Assembly: GCA_012964665.1 (NCBI GenBank)
Contig: DTTO01000065.1
Span: 1 to 64,000, forward strand
Direction of reading: 5' to 3'
DNA: 64,000 nt
Origin: Fidelibacterota bacterium
GTDB lineage: Bacteria > Fidelibacterota > Marinisomatia > Marinisomatales > TCS55
The notes below the pieces were generated by a model that saw only the letters and a list, made by a program, of their open reading frames with translations, searched no databases and was not told the origin of the DNA. The position numbers and the translations under genes were made by a program. Position 1 is the stretch's first letter. Each line of letters begins with the position of its first letter. Shown piece by piece: positions 46,719 to 57,800 of the stretch.

Positions 46719-47557
46719 GGAAGGCGTATGGATATATCAATCATCTGAGGCATACCTAAATGTTGGTCTCCCCATTGAAATCCGTATGTAACAGAATAAA
46801 TTCCAAATTGAATCCCTACCCCTCCTGAAATGGACTTTACTCCTTTCGATATCATGGTTGTGGTCCCAAATAACAAATTTTTAAAGCGCCCATTTCCACC
46901 TACATAGTAAATGGGATTTTTTACATAGCTATTGGATTCCACCGCGCCAAAATATTTATATTTTGATTGATTATATATTATTGAACCGATATACCGCCGA
47001 GGTAATTCGGGTAACTCGGAAATCATTTTACCCATCTTACCCAAATTAAGTGCGGATATGTTGAATTGAATTTTATCCGCTGGTTGCCACCCTAGTCCGA
47101 AGTCCAAAGCAGTACCATTCGATTTTTCCTGGTAAATCTGGAAATTCAGTAATTTTAATCCGACTCCCAGTTGCAAAGATCCTTTTCTCCAGCTATATGT
47201 TCCTTTGGCCGATGCGCCATATGCGGCATAGAGACCTAAAGGTTTGGCGGTTGGTTTATTGGGACGTAATTCCATGTCATCTAACCCTACATAACGGATA
47301 TCAATCCCACCACTCCCATTTTTAATTTGACCTTTCCAACGAAATCCAAATGTTTGCACGCCAGCTAACCAATTCCCATATGCCAGACTCAGTTCCGGCA
47401 CCAGATTCACCTGGTTTAATAAAGATGGGTTACGCCAAGCTGAATTAAAATAAATCAGATCTCTCGCAGATGGAGGTATAGATAGGAATTGGGTGCCAAC
47501 AGCCCCTAACTCGGAAAGTAAAACGCCAACTAGAAATAATTTAAAATGTAAACGCAT
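46715..47557 (-). CDS. PorV/PorQ-like outer-membrane barrel protein
   Basis: FLSIPPSARDLIYFNSAWRNPSLLNQVNLVPELSLAYGNWLAGVQTFGFRW; barrel-like; in tandem with a second PorV-like gene. Internal ATG at 47557 preferred. Confidence 0.75.
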   Translation of the reverse strand: MRLHFKLFLVGVLLSELGAVGTQFLSIPPSARDLIYFNSAWRNPSLLNQVNLVPELSLAYGNWLAGVQTFGFRWKGQIKNGSGGIDIRYVGLDDMELRPNKPTAKPLGLYAAYGASAKGTYSWRKGSLQLGVGLKLLNFQIYQEKSNGTALDFGLGWQPADKIQFNISALNLGKMGKMISELPELPRRYIGSIIYNQSKYKYFGAVESNSYVKNPIYYVGGNGRFKNLLFGTTTMISKGVKSISGGVGIQFGIYSVTYGFQWGDQHLGMPQMIDISIRLP

Positions 47558-48476
47558 ATGTAAATATGTGGGCAGCACCAGCGGGATTTTCAAACACAAA
47601 GGCATAATCCAGTTTGGCATCATTATCTTTTAACAGCGACCAGTCCACGCCGACACCTATTGACATGCGACCGTTACCCAATCCTGCACGGATAAAATAA
47701 TGATCCATGTAGGGATATTCACCACCAATTCTCATGGTATAACCCAACAATTCTTTTCCATTCATAATCATTCCTCCATCCGCTGCAACATATACTTTGC
47801 CATAATGGAATGTTGTCCCTGCACGGTAGACAGTGGGGAATTGTTCAACGTATTCTTTACCCCGCTCGAAAATTTTATCTGTTTTCCAATGGTAACGAGA
47901 ATTCAAATCCTGCACCATAAAGGCAAGGTTAGCTCCTTTTTCTGTTCGGATAAAAACGCCAAAATCCATTCCCATCCCTTTGCCGGCTAGATCCATAGTA
48001 TTCATGGGCAGCTGGTGTTTCAATATTTTGACATTCAAACCAGCAGAAAACCAAGATAGAATTCGCTGGGCAAATGAAATCATAAACGCATCTTCTGAAG
48101 TGGATAAATACTGGGTATGCTCGCCGGAACTGGTACGGCCGTCAATTTTATCCGTACCAGCGCTGATCCAGGCGATGCCCAATCCGGCTGACGGCGGTAT
48201 CTGGGTGGAAAAATTAGCTGCCATAAACCTGCGGGACAGGGGCAGAAAATGGTGACTGAATCCCAATTGTCTCTTATCTATAAAAACCATGGAGGCAGGA
48301 TTATGGTAAGCAGCAAATCCAGCATCAATTTCAGCGGTAAATCCACTTCCCATGGCCATGGCTCGGGCAGAAGCGCCCATTCGCAAGAAGCCGCCTGCAA
48401 AAGAGGCTTTATCGCCAGCATTCAACATGGTGAAAGCTGTAAAAACAAAGATAATATATTGATTAATCCTATTCAT
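47541..48476 (-). CDS. PorV/PorQ family outer-membrane protein
   Basis: AGGFLRMGASARAMAMGSGFTAEIDAGFAAYHNPASMVFIDKRQLGFSHH PorV family opening. Confidence 0.87.
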   Translation of the reverse strand: MNRINQYIIFVFTAFTMLNAGDKASFAGGFLRMGASARAMAMGSGFTAEIDAGFAAYHNPASMVFIDKRQLGFSHHFLPLSRRFMAANFSTQIPPSAGLGIAWISAGTDKIDGRTSSGEHTQYLSTSEDAFMISFAQRILSWFSAGLNVKILKHQLPMNTMDLAGKGMGMDFGVFIRTEKGANLAFMVQDLNSRYHWKTDKIFERGKEYVEQFPTVYRAGTTFHYGKVYVAADGGMIMNGKELLGYTMRIGGEYPYMDHYFIRAGLGNGRMSIGVGVDWSLLKDNDAKLDYAFVFENPAGAAHIFTYAFTF

Positions 48477-50158
48477 TATTTAATCACAATCAGCTTGATC
48501 CATTTTATTTTCTGGTCATATTCCAGTCGGATAAAATAGGTCCCGTTATCGACCATTCGCCCGTTTGCATCCTTTCCGTTCCATTTGAGCGATCCAGTAC
48601 TGGCCTGGCGACGGTCAAAATCTTTATGATAAACCAGTTCCATGGCAAAATTGTACACATCCATTTTGACAACAAATGAAACTTTCACATTGGCATGGAT
48701 ATGAACATATCCCATTCCCCCCACCTGGTTATGCTCATATGGAGAAAATGGATTTGGGTAAGCGTAAACTTTATCTGCAGCATAGTTGGCGCGATACACC
48801 TGCCAGTTAGTTCCATGGGGATCCAGGGCCCGGGCTAAACCATCCCACGAACCAATCCAGATCGTTGCTGAAGAAGTATAAAATGGACGCGTATCATAGG
48901 CCACACCCACCACTTCATCGCTCAGAATTTCATCCATGCTATAAAGTTCTGTTGATCCAATCCGAATGGCCTGTCGTGCGGGATTATACTTGGCCCAGGG
49001 TTTGGCCACGTCCAGTGGATTATCCGTAACTGTTTTCCATAGACCAGATTTACTGGCTACCAGTACGATGGAATCAGCAGTTGTTATATTATATACCCGT
49101 TCTCCGTTCAGGGTGGTATGCCAGGAATCGCCCCCATCAGAGCTATAACTGACCGCACTGGTTTCACCGGCAGCCGCAGTGACGGAGGCGGCCCAAACGA
49201 TTTGATGCCCTTTATATTCCTGCAACGCAAGCCCCACTACAAAGCCGCCGGATAAGTTATCGGCAGCAGGGGTATAATGGGTCCAGTTTACACAACCATT
49301 ATCTCCAACAATTCCCCGGTTAACGCCATTGGCAGTCCCCACCCATACGGTATCACTATAGGCAATCACTGAAAATGCTTTATGATTGTGGTTACCATAA
49401 GTTTTTGGATCAGAATTTTTAGCAGAAACACCATCCCAGGGATCGCGGGGATTCAGGTAGAAATCCTTCAATACATAACCGCTTGGGGTGTTTTCATAAT
49501 TGGATGATTCACAGGTATACAGGATTTGGTCACCGTCCTCAGGCAAAGGCACTCGTTCCCAAACTTTTTGAGAAATATTATACCGCCGTAATCCGCCCGC
49601 CCAACTAGTAATCCAGATATAATTCCCTGAAATAGCCGCATCATAGGTAACATTAGCTTCTTTTACAGTGATGGGCAGTCCCTTGAAAAAGCGCTTCGCA
49701 AAAGGTGCCAATGAATCTGCTTCTGTATCCACCGGTTGATCAAAGTAGGTCCAGGTAATATCGTTTCCGGTTGCATCAGTAGAATAAATGAGACCATTCC
49801 CAATGGTAATTTCTTCACCACTTTTCGCAAATGCGGCGAATAAAATTTTATTGCTGGCAGTCAAGGCGGTTACACCCCCAATCGGTGTCTGGTTGGTTAA
49901 CTGCCCGGCAGCTGCGTCGGCATTGGCAGTAATGGTAAAAATGGAAGTGGTATCCCGCAGAACAGCTAAGCCCGCACCAGTCCCCATCCAGAGCAGGGTA
50001 TCGGCCTGAGGAACAATATCACTGATCATATTGCTTTTAAGCCCTTTGTAAGCAGAAGTATCAAATTCTGCGGCTGCAGACATTTTGAATGTACCTGGCA
50101 ATAAACCCTGCGCAAATACTAGGTTCAACAACAGAGGAAAAAGAAAAATTCTTCTCAT
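48476..50158 (-). CDS. Secreted beta-propeller-like protein with C-terminal FlgD/Por-type domain (T9SS cargo candidate)
   Basis: Signal peptide, repeat-like blocks (WMGTGAGLAVL, VWVGTANGVNRG, IWIGSWDGLARAL), tail YAYPNPFSPYEHN...SLKWNGKDANGRMVDNGTYFIRLEYDQKIKWIKLIVIK. Confidence 0.8.
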   Translation of the reverse strand: MRRIFLFPLLLNLVFAQGLLPGTFKMSAAAEFDTSAYKGLKSNMISDIVPQADTLLWMGTGAGLAVLRDTTSIFTITANADAAAGQLTNQTPIGGVTALTASNKILFAAFAKSGEEITIGNGLIYSTDATGNDITWTYFDQPVDTEADSLAPFAKRFFKGLPITVKEANVTYDAAISGNYIWITSWAGGLRRYNISQKVWERVPLPEDGDQILYTCESSNYENTPSGYVLKDFYLNPRDPWDGVSAKNSDPKTYGNHNHKAFSVIAYSDTVWVGTANGVNRGIVGDNGCVNWTHYTPAADNLSGGFVVGLALQEYKGHQIVWAASVTAAAGETSAVSYSSDGGDSWHTTLNGERVYNITTADSIVLVASKSGLWKTVTDNPLDVAKPWAKYNPARQAIRIGSTELYSMDEILSDEVVGVAYDTRPFYTSSATIWIGSWDGLARALDPHGTNWQVYRANYAADKVYAYPNPFSPYEHNQVGGMGYVHIHANVKVSFVVKMDVYNFAMELVYHKDFDRRQASTGSLKWNGKDANGRMVDNGTYFIRLEYDQKIKWIKLIVIK

Positions 50159-50973
50159 TGCACTACCAGAATTTTCTTGACAGTATCGCTGTATGCATTG
50201 GATTGATCCTGGGCTTCAAATGTCCAGTGGTATGTTCCCGTTTTAGCATTTTCAGTAAGCGATACTGTGGTCGTATAGCTACCGTCACCTTTTTGCAAAT
50301 CACCAGATCCGTTCGTCCCGCCATCATCCAGGAGCAATATAGGATTACCACCATTCATCATGGAATCAAGGCCCACGTGGTAAGAACGGAAGAAAACACG
50401 TTTAATATCATCTTGTCCATTGGGATCGGTAACGGAGGCAGTCACAGAAAACTCTACTGTGTTGACCACATTTGGATCTGGGTTCGACGTAGGACGGTTG
50501 ACTGTGTCGGGAACAAACACACTACCCAGTTTGGGACGAATGTTCCCTAGGAGAAAGATAGATTCCTGAGTCAGTTTTTTACCACTATATAGTGCCAAAA
50601 TTGAAAAATAAATCGAATCCTTTGCTGTAGATGAAATTGTATTTTTTAATCCGCTTCCATTAGAGAATTTCCTGCTAAATACCTGATCTTTCGATATCAT
50701 ATCTCCATTGGTACCATCATCCATCAAGCGCAAAGTATCGGCTGTATTCGACGCGCCTATTCCTTTCCAGAGTACCATTACAGAATCAAGTGACCCACCT
50801 TGGTACCCGGATGAGGCCCTCACAGAAATAAATAGTTTATTGGATGCCTGCAGGAAGGCAAAATCGATTTCTGTTATCGGGTATTGGTCCTCCGGCACTG
50901 TGGACTTTTCGCAGCTCCAGATTACCACAAAAGCAGCAATCAATAATAATTTTCTAGGTAGTAATTCTTTCAT
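50155..50973 (-). CDS. Hypothetical lipoprotein with Ig-like repeats
   Basis: Internal start MKELLPRKLLLIAAFVVIWSC lipobox; SLTENAKTGTYHWTFEAQDQSNAYSD Ig-like segment. Confidence 0.7.
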   Translation of the reverse strand: MKELLPRKLLLIAAFVVIWSCEKSTVPEDQYPITEIDFAFLQASNKLFISVRASSGYQGGSLDSVMVLWKGIGASNTADTLRLMDDGTNGDMISKDQVFSRKFSNGSGLKNTISSTAKDSIYFSILALYSGKKLTQESIFLLGNIRPKLGSVFVPDTVNRPTSNPDPNVVNTVEFSVTASVTDPNGQDDIKRVFFRSYHVGLDSMMNGGNPILLLDDGGTNGSGDLQKGDGSYTTTVSLTENAKTGTYHWTFEAQDQSNAYSDTVKKILVVQ

Positions 50974-51887
50974 TATCTGTCGTAAATATGGTGGACCATT
51001 AATGTACCCACCTGCGATAAACTCTGGGGGGAACAATTTTCAACCACATCATTGTGTGTATGATGGTAGTTGGTTTTTTCATCGGGGTAATCAAAATCGA
51101 TTATATCCACAGCCGGGATACCGGCTATTTCATACAGTGGAACATGATCATCAAAAATGGTATAGTAAGCCATTTTTTTAAATCCAGTGAGATTTAATTC
51201 CTCCGCTTTTCCCCATAATTCCATAACCAATTCCGGGTTTTGCTTATAGGAATAACGTTCAATATAAATATTTAAATTTGCGTCCCCCACCATATCTAGG
51301 TTTATGGCATGGTCTGGAATGGGAATGGGTAGATTTTTGGCAAAATACTGCGATCCTTTACAGTAAGACCATGAATCTCCGCTGGTGCCGTAATCTTCTG
51401 CATCAAAAAGAACCAGGTTTACACCTATCCCAGGAGAGGTGTTTTTAAGTATCCTGGCTAATTCCAGAATAACAGCCACACCGCTGGCGCCGTCATTGGC
51501 ACCTAGAATTGGATTTTCTCTATCCACCTGACTGATTCCTCGGTCTCCCCAGGGGCGGGTGTCCCAATGGGCTGAAATCATGATCTGCTCTTTGGCCCGT
51601 ATATTGAAGCGGGCAATCACATTATTCATCCCCACTTTCTGGTTTGTCCTGGGCATTGTTTCTGTATATGACTGGGTGTATACCGTATCCGCTAACGGCA
51701 CGAGTACTTCCATGAAATATTTTAATGCATTTTTATGACCGATGGAACCGGGGTTACGGGGCCCAAAATCACATTGGTTAACCAAATGGGTAAAAGCCGC
51801 CTCACCGCTGAAGGAAGGTACCTTGTTCTGACAGCCCGCTATAGCTACATAAAGCAAAATAAACAGATTTGTGATTTTTCGCATCAT
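50973..51887 (-). CDS. M28 family zinc peptidase / glutaminyl cyclase-like lipoprotein
   Basis: IMISAHWDTRPWGD, GANDGASGVAVILELARIL, VLFDAEDYG, YHHTHNDVVENCSPQSL. Confidence 0.92.
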   Translation of the reverse strand: MMRKITNLFILLYVAIAGCQNKVPSFSGEAAFTHLVNQCDFGPRNPGSIGHKNALKYFMEVLVPLADTVYTQSYTETMPRTNQKVGMNNVIARFNIRAKEQIMISAHWDTRPWGDRGISQVDRENPILGANDGASGVAVILELARILKNTSPGIGVNLVLFDAEDYGTSGDSWSYCKGSQYFAKNLPIPIPDHAINLDMVGDANLNIYIERYSYKQNPELVMELWGKAEELNLTGFKKMAYYTIFDDHVPLYEIAGIPAVDIIDFDYPDEKTNYHHTHNDVVENCSPQSLSQVGTLMVHHIYDR

Positions 51888-54800
51888 CCTCGGATTGCCA
51901 AGTTTACATCAAAGCCAAAGTCTCTATCGATTCTCTTCCCGGTATGTTTTGAATCGCTTTCCCTGTATTCCCATATCATACTTCCGCTCACCGTTTGTGA
52001 AAAAGAATAGGTTAACCGTATCCCTGTTTTCCAGCTAGAAGTAAAGGCTGTTTCTGCAAACTTTATCGCCTGCTGAGCTTTTTGCAGAGTGCGATTTTTA
52101 TTCATATCAAAATTAAAGGTGAAGTTAACCTGATTATTCACCTTATAATTATCAAAAAATGGCAGTGGTATCGTGAATCCTCCACGATGGGTATAATTGG
52201 CTGTTATCAAATAGGATTGGTCATGGAATATTTTCTGTCCGCCATTGGCAGATTCTTCCCGGGAGATGGTGCGGTTGTGACGCATGTTAATTGCTATTCC
52301 TTTTTTCAAGGACATAGTTGCACCTAACAAGGGGGAAAAATTCATATTAACACGGGAGGTACGTTCTTTATCTGCGTAATTAAAAATAAAGTCATTCAAT
52401 CCGAAAAAAGGTATTGAGGGACCACTGAACTGATCAAACTGCCAGGCCCGTGTCTCTTTCCCATGGGTAGCATGATCCATACTCATGGTACGAACGAACT
52501 TGCCGATAAATTTATTTCTTTCGAGCCCTGTCATACGAACCGACCAACCAACGAAGGGAAAGCCATTTTCTAAATGTTTCCCATATGAAAGATAATCTCG
52601 GGACATGGAGCGCTGCTCCATCCCAGAGCCACGGCGGTTGCTGGATACATTCTGGGCATAATTGAAGTTCATAGATAAGGACCGTGTAAGGTTTAAGCCC
52701 GATCGCACAGAAAAATCCCGTTTATGATCCCAGTCTCCCGTATTGCTCCCAACCTGCTCGGTATGCTCCAGACCATGCTCACGGATCCAACCAAAACGAT
52801 ATCCAAGGGGAACTTCACCTAAGATACCCATTCCTGTTTTATTCACATTTTCCGTATAAGAAATATTGATCGGATTCACTCTTCTCACCCAGCCATGAAA
52901 TGTTTTTAACACTTCGCTTTCAGCAAATTTTGATGGCTTCTTCACATCTGTTTCAGGGGCTTGTTCCTGTTTTGGCTCCGACTCGGTCTCTACTTGGGGT
53001 CGACGCTTATCTCTTTCCTGCTCTTCTTCTCCGCGCGCGGGTCTTTCTGTTCTCGATCGAGTTGGTTGCGGTGCTCGACTCCGCTGTGGGGTACCTCCTG
53101 CCCCACTAGGTTTATACACCAATTCAACTAATCTAACAGGGGATAGGCTAATACCAGTCGAAAAGCGAAACTGGTTACCAATATTGGCACCTTCAACACT
53201 TCTGTCGCGCGCTTTATTCCAGCGATAATTGGCAGAATAATTAAAAGTTGGTTTGAGCCAATCGGTCAATATGGGACTGAACGAGGATGTAAAATTTTCA
53301 GTGATGTCGGTCACGACACCCGGATCACGGTTTTTCAATGCATTGGTGATATACCCACGGTGGTCATTTAAATTACTTCTAATTGCGCGGCTGTATTTCG
53401 AATTAACAGATTCCGTTATTTTATAATCCAAAGCGTAAGTCTGGTTCAATCCAAAATTATAATCATCGGGAGACTTATTTCCACGGCGCGGTGTTTTCTG
53501 GGTCAATTTCTCATTAAAGTTTAACGATGCATTAACGTTTGCGGGAGTGTAATACAAATGTGTTTCCCCTAGTTTTTCTCCAATCCAGGGAACGGAAGAC
53601 ATCCATTTGAATGGCATTACATAATTATTTCTGCCAAAGGGAAGGGCGTAATTCACCTGCCCCATGTAACTCTCATTTAATACTTCTTTTTGAATCTCAT
53701 TAGACATGGATTGCCGACTGGCAGTGAAACGGGTATTCAAACGGTCAATGGTATATTTTATGATTTTATTATCGGATTTAGATGACTTAGTACCAGAAAT
53801 AGTGAACGTTATTGCATTCGTTTTCGCCAGAATGGAGTCTGGCACATTTCCTTTATCCACCAATATATCCTGACCCGGGAAATATTTGGGTCGACTTACC
53901 GAATTTCTAATACTGGTGGATATGGGAATTTTCATGCCCCAGGTAGACGGCAGGAACTTGTCCAAGCTAAACCCCGTATTGATATTAAAACTTTCGTTTG
54001 ATTTATTCGACCCCAGCCTGCGCTGAAGCATATGAAAGTCTGCATCCTGACGCTGATATGCAAATGAGGTATTGATTACATCTGCAAGGTTGAAACGGCT
54101 CTGAACCCGCATGGATACACCTTTATCGCGGTTCACATTGCTCAATCGGAGTTCATCGAGCCATACCTCTCCACTAATCGGTGTTTCAGCCAGGTTTTTC
54201 ACACCAACAATGAAATATTTGATGCGATTCAGTGCCGGCTGGCCCTTGATACGAATTACCTTTCCTGTTTGTACACCCATATCATCAGTGAACCGGTATT
54301 CCTTAAAATCAGTGGAATCAGAGAAAATATCCGTTTCACTATATTTTTTAACTGAAGATGAATCCTGCAGTTTAAGGCGAGATAGCCATTCCAAGTCCAG
54401 ATCAATAGAATTACGATTTTTTCCTTCATCCCAACCATCATAAACCGGTTGGATTAATTCATAATAATTATCTCCAAATCCAAAGCGCAGGAACATTTCC
54501 ACATAGGAATTTTCATTACTAATCCAATCACTGGCCCCATAGACGTACATTTTCATTCTTTCGTAGGAAAGGTAACTTTGGGCCCGTTCGCCGGAAAGAG
54601 CAAGAAGGGTTTTCATGGCTGCACCGCTGGCCCTACCAGGAAGCTCGTTAAATTTTAATATGAGTGATTGTTCCTTGGACCGAATCTGGTTAATGCGGTC
54701 AAATTCTCCCTGAACACCATCGGGAGGTCGATAATCGGCATTATCATCGGTATTAATCACAGATACAGCAAAAATGGAATCAGCGTCTTCTTTACTGAAT

Positions 54801-57800
54801 TTTGCAGTACTATTGGCAGCAACACCCAATTCCTGCCATTCATTACCCACCAACTCCAGTTTAGCAATCTGAAGCATAGCAGATTGATCCACGCCGGTTA
54901 AACTGAGCCGTAAATGGTTAATATTATTCCACTCCCGCTGCTGGCTCTCATCGCTTTGATCAAAATCCGCCAACGGCACCCGGAATAGCTGCCAGCCTGT
55001 CGGCACACCGTCCCGCTTGGTTTCTCCAGCAAAATATGTCGTATCCTGGATGGAAATTGATTTGGTAAAAAAGTCATTGGTACGATCTAAAAATCCGGTA
55101 CGATCCAAGTCTTCTGTATCGGGATATCGTCCTGCATCTAGTGCATTTTTTTCTGTTCCATTAATTCGGGAATAGTCATTACTGCCTTCAGAATAATCCC
55201 AATTGTCACCATTGGGGTCTTGGGGGTCAACATCACTATAGGCATTTATTAAAACTTTTTCGCCCGAAGATAAGAAATCTGAGTAGGAAGGCCCTTCCGG
55301 ATCCAGACATGAATCCCATCCATTTTCAAACTCATCCAAGCATCCATCCAGCCCCACGTCTTCTGCATCTTCTAAAATCCCGTCACCGATAAGTCCGCCC
55401 ACAGGTATATCTTCTGTGTTCAATAATCCATTCCCATCCCGGTCTTCACTGATCTGCCCAAGGTCAATAGTGAGCACCCCCCGGTCACCTTTGACCCAGA
55501 TTTCAAAGAATTTTGTCTGGGTTTGATCATAATCACCGGAATAAAAGGGAGTAATAATACCACCCCAGATCGAATCACTGGGAACATCAGCCTGGTGTTC
55601 ACGGTGGTCAAACTGGAACACCATGATATCAGTAGTTTCATTCTGGGCCTGTATAGAAGTAGACTGGTTGGGCCAGATATCCTTAGTGCGGACTTGCACA
55701 AAAGGGTTGAACCAGTTAGTCCTTCCCCGATTGCGCTGAGTAAATACTTTTCCGGTTTTATAGTCTATCGGTGCAGATGCTTCTTTCCAAAATCGTCTCA
55801 AAATAGGAATGGAGGTGGTCCGTTTGGATCCTTCAAAATCATCAATAAAAGCGACTCCATTTGGATCTCCAGTGGCTCGGTTGTTTATGGGGTTGGGGTT
55901 GGGGAGTATTTGGGCAAATTCACCTTCAAAAGAAAAAGTGGATAACTTTTCTGTCTCTATAATCGGCAAACGATCCAAAGTACGGGTCAGGCCCGGCAAA
56001 TCCTGCTGGTAGCGTCCATTTAATCCCCAAATAAAATTGCTCATAGGTTCATACCCTACTTCCACTTTCTCATTCATCACTGACTGGTTATAATACAGGG
56101 CTGTGCCGCCAATAAATGAATTTTTGCCGAAGTCCATTTGCGACCGGACTCCTAAAATGGTCTTTTTATCAAAGGTAGTTATTTGATGCCTATCAAAAAT
56201 CACCCTGATATCCGCGTTGGGATCCACATCATCCGAAAGCATAATTGTTCCACTGAAATAGTCTACCTGGTAATCAATTCCACGTTTCAGGGGGACACCC
56301 CCTTTATATACCTGTTCACTCCCATCTACAATCATAAATCCCAGGTTGATGGTTGAACTCTGGTTGGCATAATCTACTTCAATGGTAAATCGGCTATCGT
56401 TATTAATTTGGGTTCGCTGGGTACTAAAATACATTTTACCTTCGCCTAGGGATCCTTTCAACCCGCTAGCCTGGTTCCCGTCTGGAATTGTATCCGCCGC
56501 AAAAGGGTGAAAACTGGGGAAAAATAATTCGCCTTCAGTCAGACTGATAATATTGGGATTGGTAAGATCGACTTTCTGGTCTGCTGTGCGCACCCCGCTT
56601 TCATTGAGACTGTCCAAACCAAAATGGGTAATATAAGGTGTACCTAAGGGATCTAAATGACTTGGAACAGGCAGGCGATCATTCACAATGCGAAATTCAA
56701 ACCCTTCTCGACTAATATTGGTAGTTCCTAGGTAATATACATTTTTAAACATCAGTGGCCAAACCGGATGATTAGGTGTAAGGTTCCTTGGTTTGATCAT
56801 TTTCATTGTCAGTTGATTTGAATTAACTGATACACCTTGCCCTATGGTCATAAGGGTATCACCGGTGGAACGATCCGCAATAACAAAGGTACAGCCCAGC
56901 ACTTCATCATTGGCCTGTTGCCGTAGACGTATAAAACCCAAATCTTCACTTAATATATAATCTTGACCTATCTCTAAACGCTTAAAATTCCCTGTCTGGT
57001 CATGGCTTTCACTGGGATTTTCCAAATCAGCAAAGGCAGTACCCGGATTGGTCTCTGAGTTCGTTGATTGATCCAGTTGGTACAGTTCGAAATTCCGAAT
57101 GACCACATTCCCGATCAGATGAAGTCCTTCTCTTAATGGGTAAAAAGGTGGAATCTGAATAGTAGCTGCCCCGACTTGAGCAATAATACCATTTCGAAAG
57201 AATTCATGGATGAAGAAATATTTATTTTTTACATAATAATGATCTTGGATTTTAATGGTCTGGGCTTCGCTTTTGCCCTTGTATTCCTGAGATTTTTTCT
57301 CTGTATTTACAACTGAAGCAATGGCGGTAATATTCATTGGACCCAGTTTGGAGACTGTTTTTATACCGAACAAACCCTGGTGGCTCGCTGATCCCATGAG
57401 AGATTGAGATCCGGGCAAACTCAAGGATATATTGCCAGCGTCAACGCTTGCGACAATATCATCCTCTTCTCCCTTATAGCCAATACGAATATTATTTTCC
57501 CAATCGAAATCCCGTTCGGAATCATGATCCACATTGATAGATACACGTTCACCAACTTTCCCTTCCACGCTGATACGCTGTGTCTGGTCAAATTCCAGGT
57601 GAGTATTGCGGGTTTCGCTCAGCTTGGATCGGATCAGTTCCTGGTCTTGGAACACCAGATTTCCTTTAATCGTCACATTTCCCCGAGCTGTCAGAGATGC
57701 GCGCCCAAGATTCCCCAAATCCATACCGATCACTTCAATCCCTCTACCACGGCGATCTTGAAGAATTCGACTCTGGGGGGTCCTCGCCCGACTGGTATCC

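Noticed and set aside
55523-55945. 140-aa + strand ORF
   Set aside because: Antisense to the strongly supported SprA-like coding frame.
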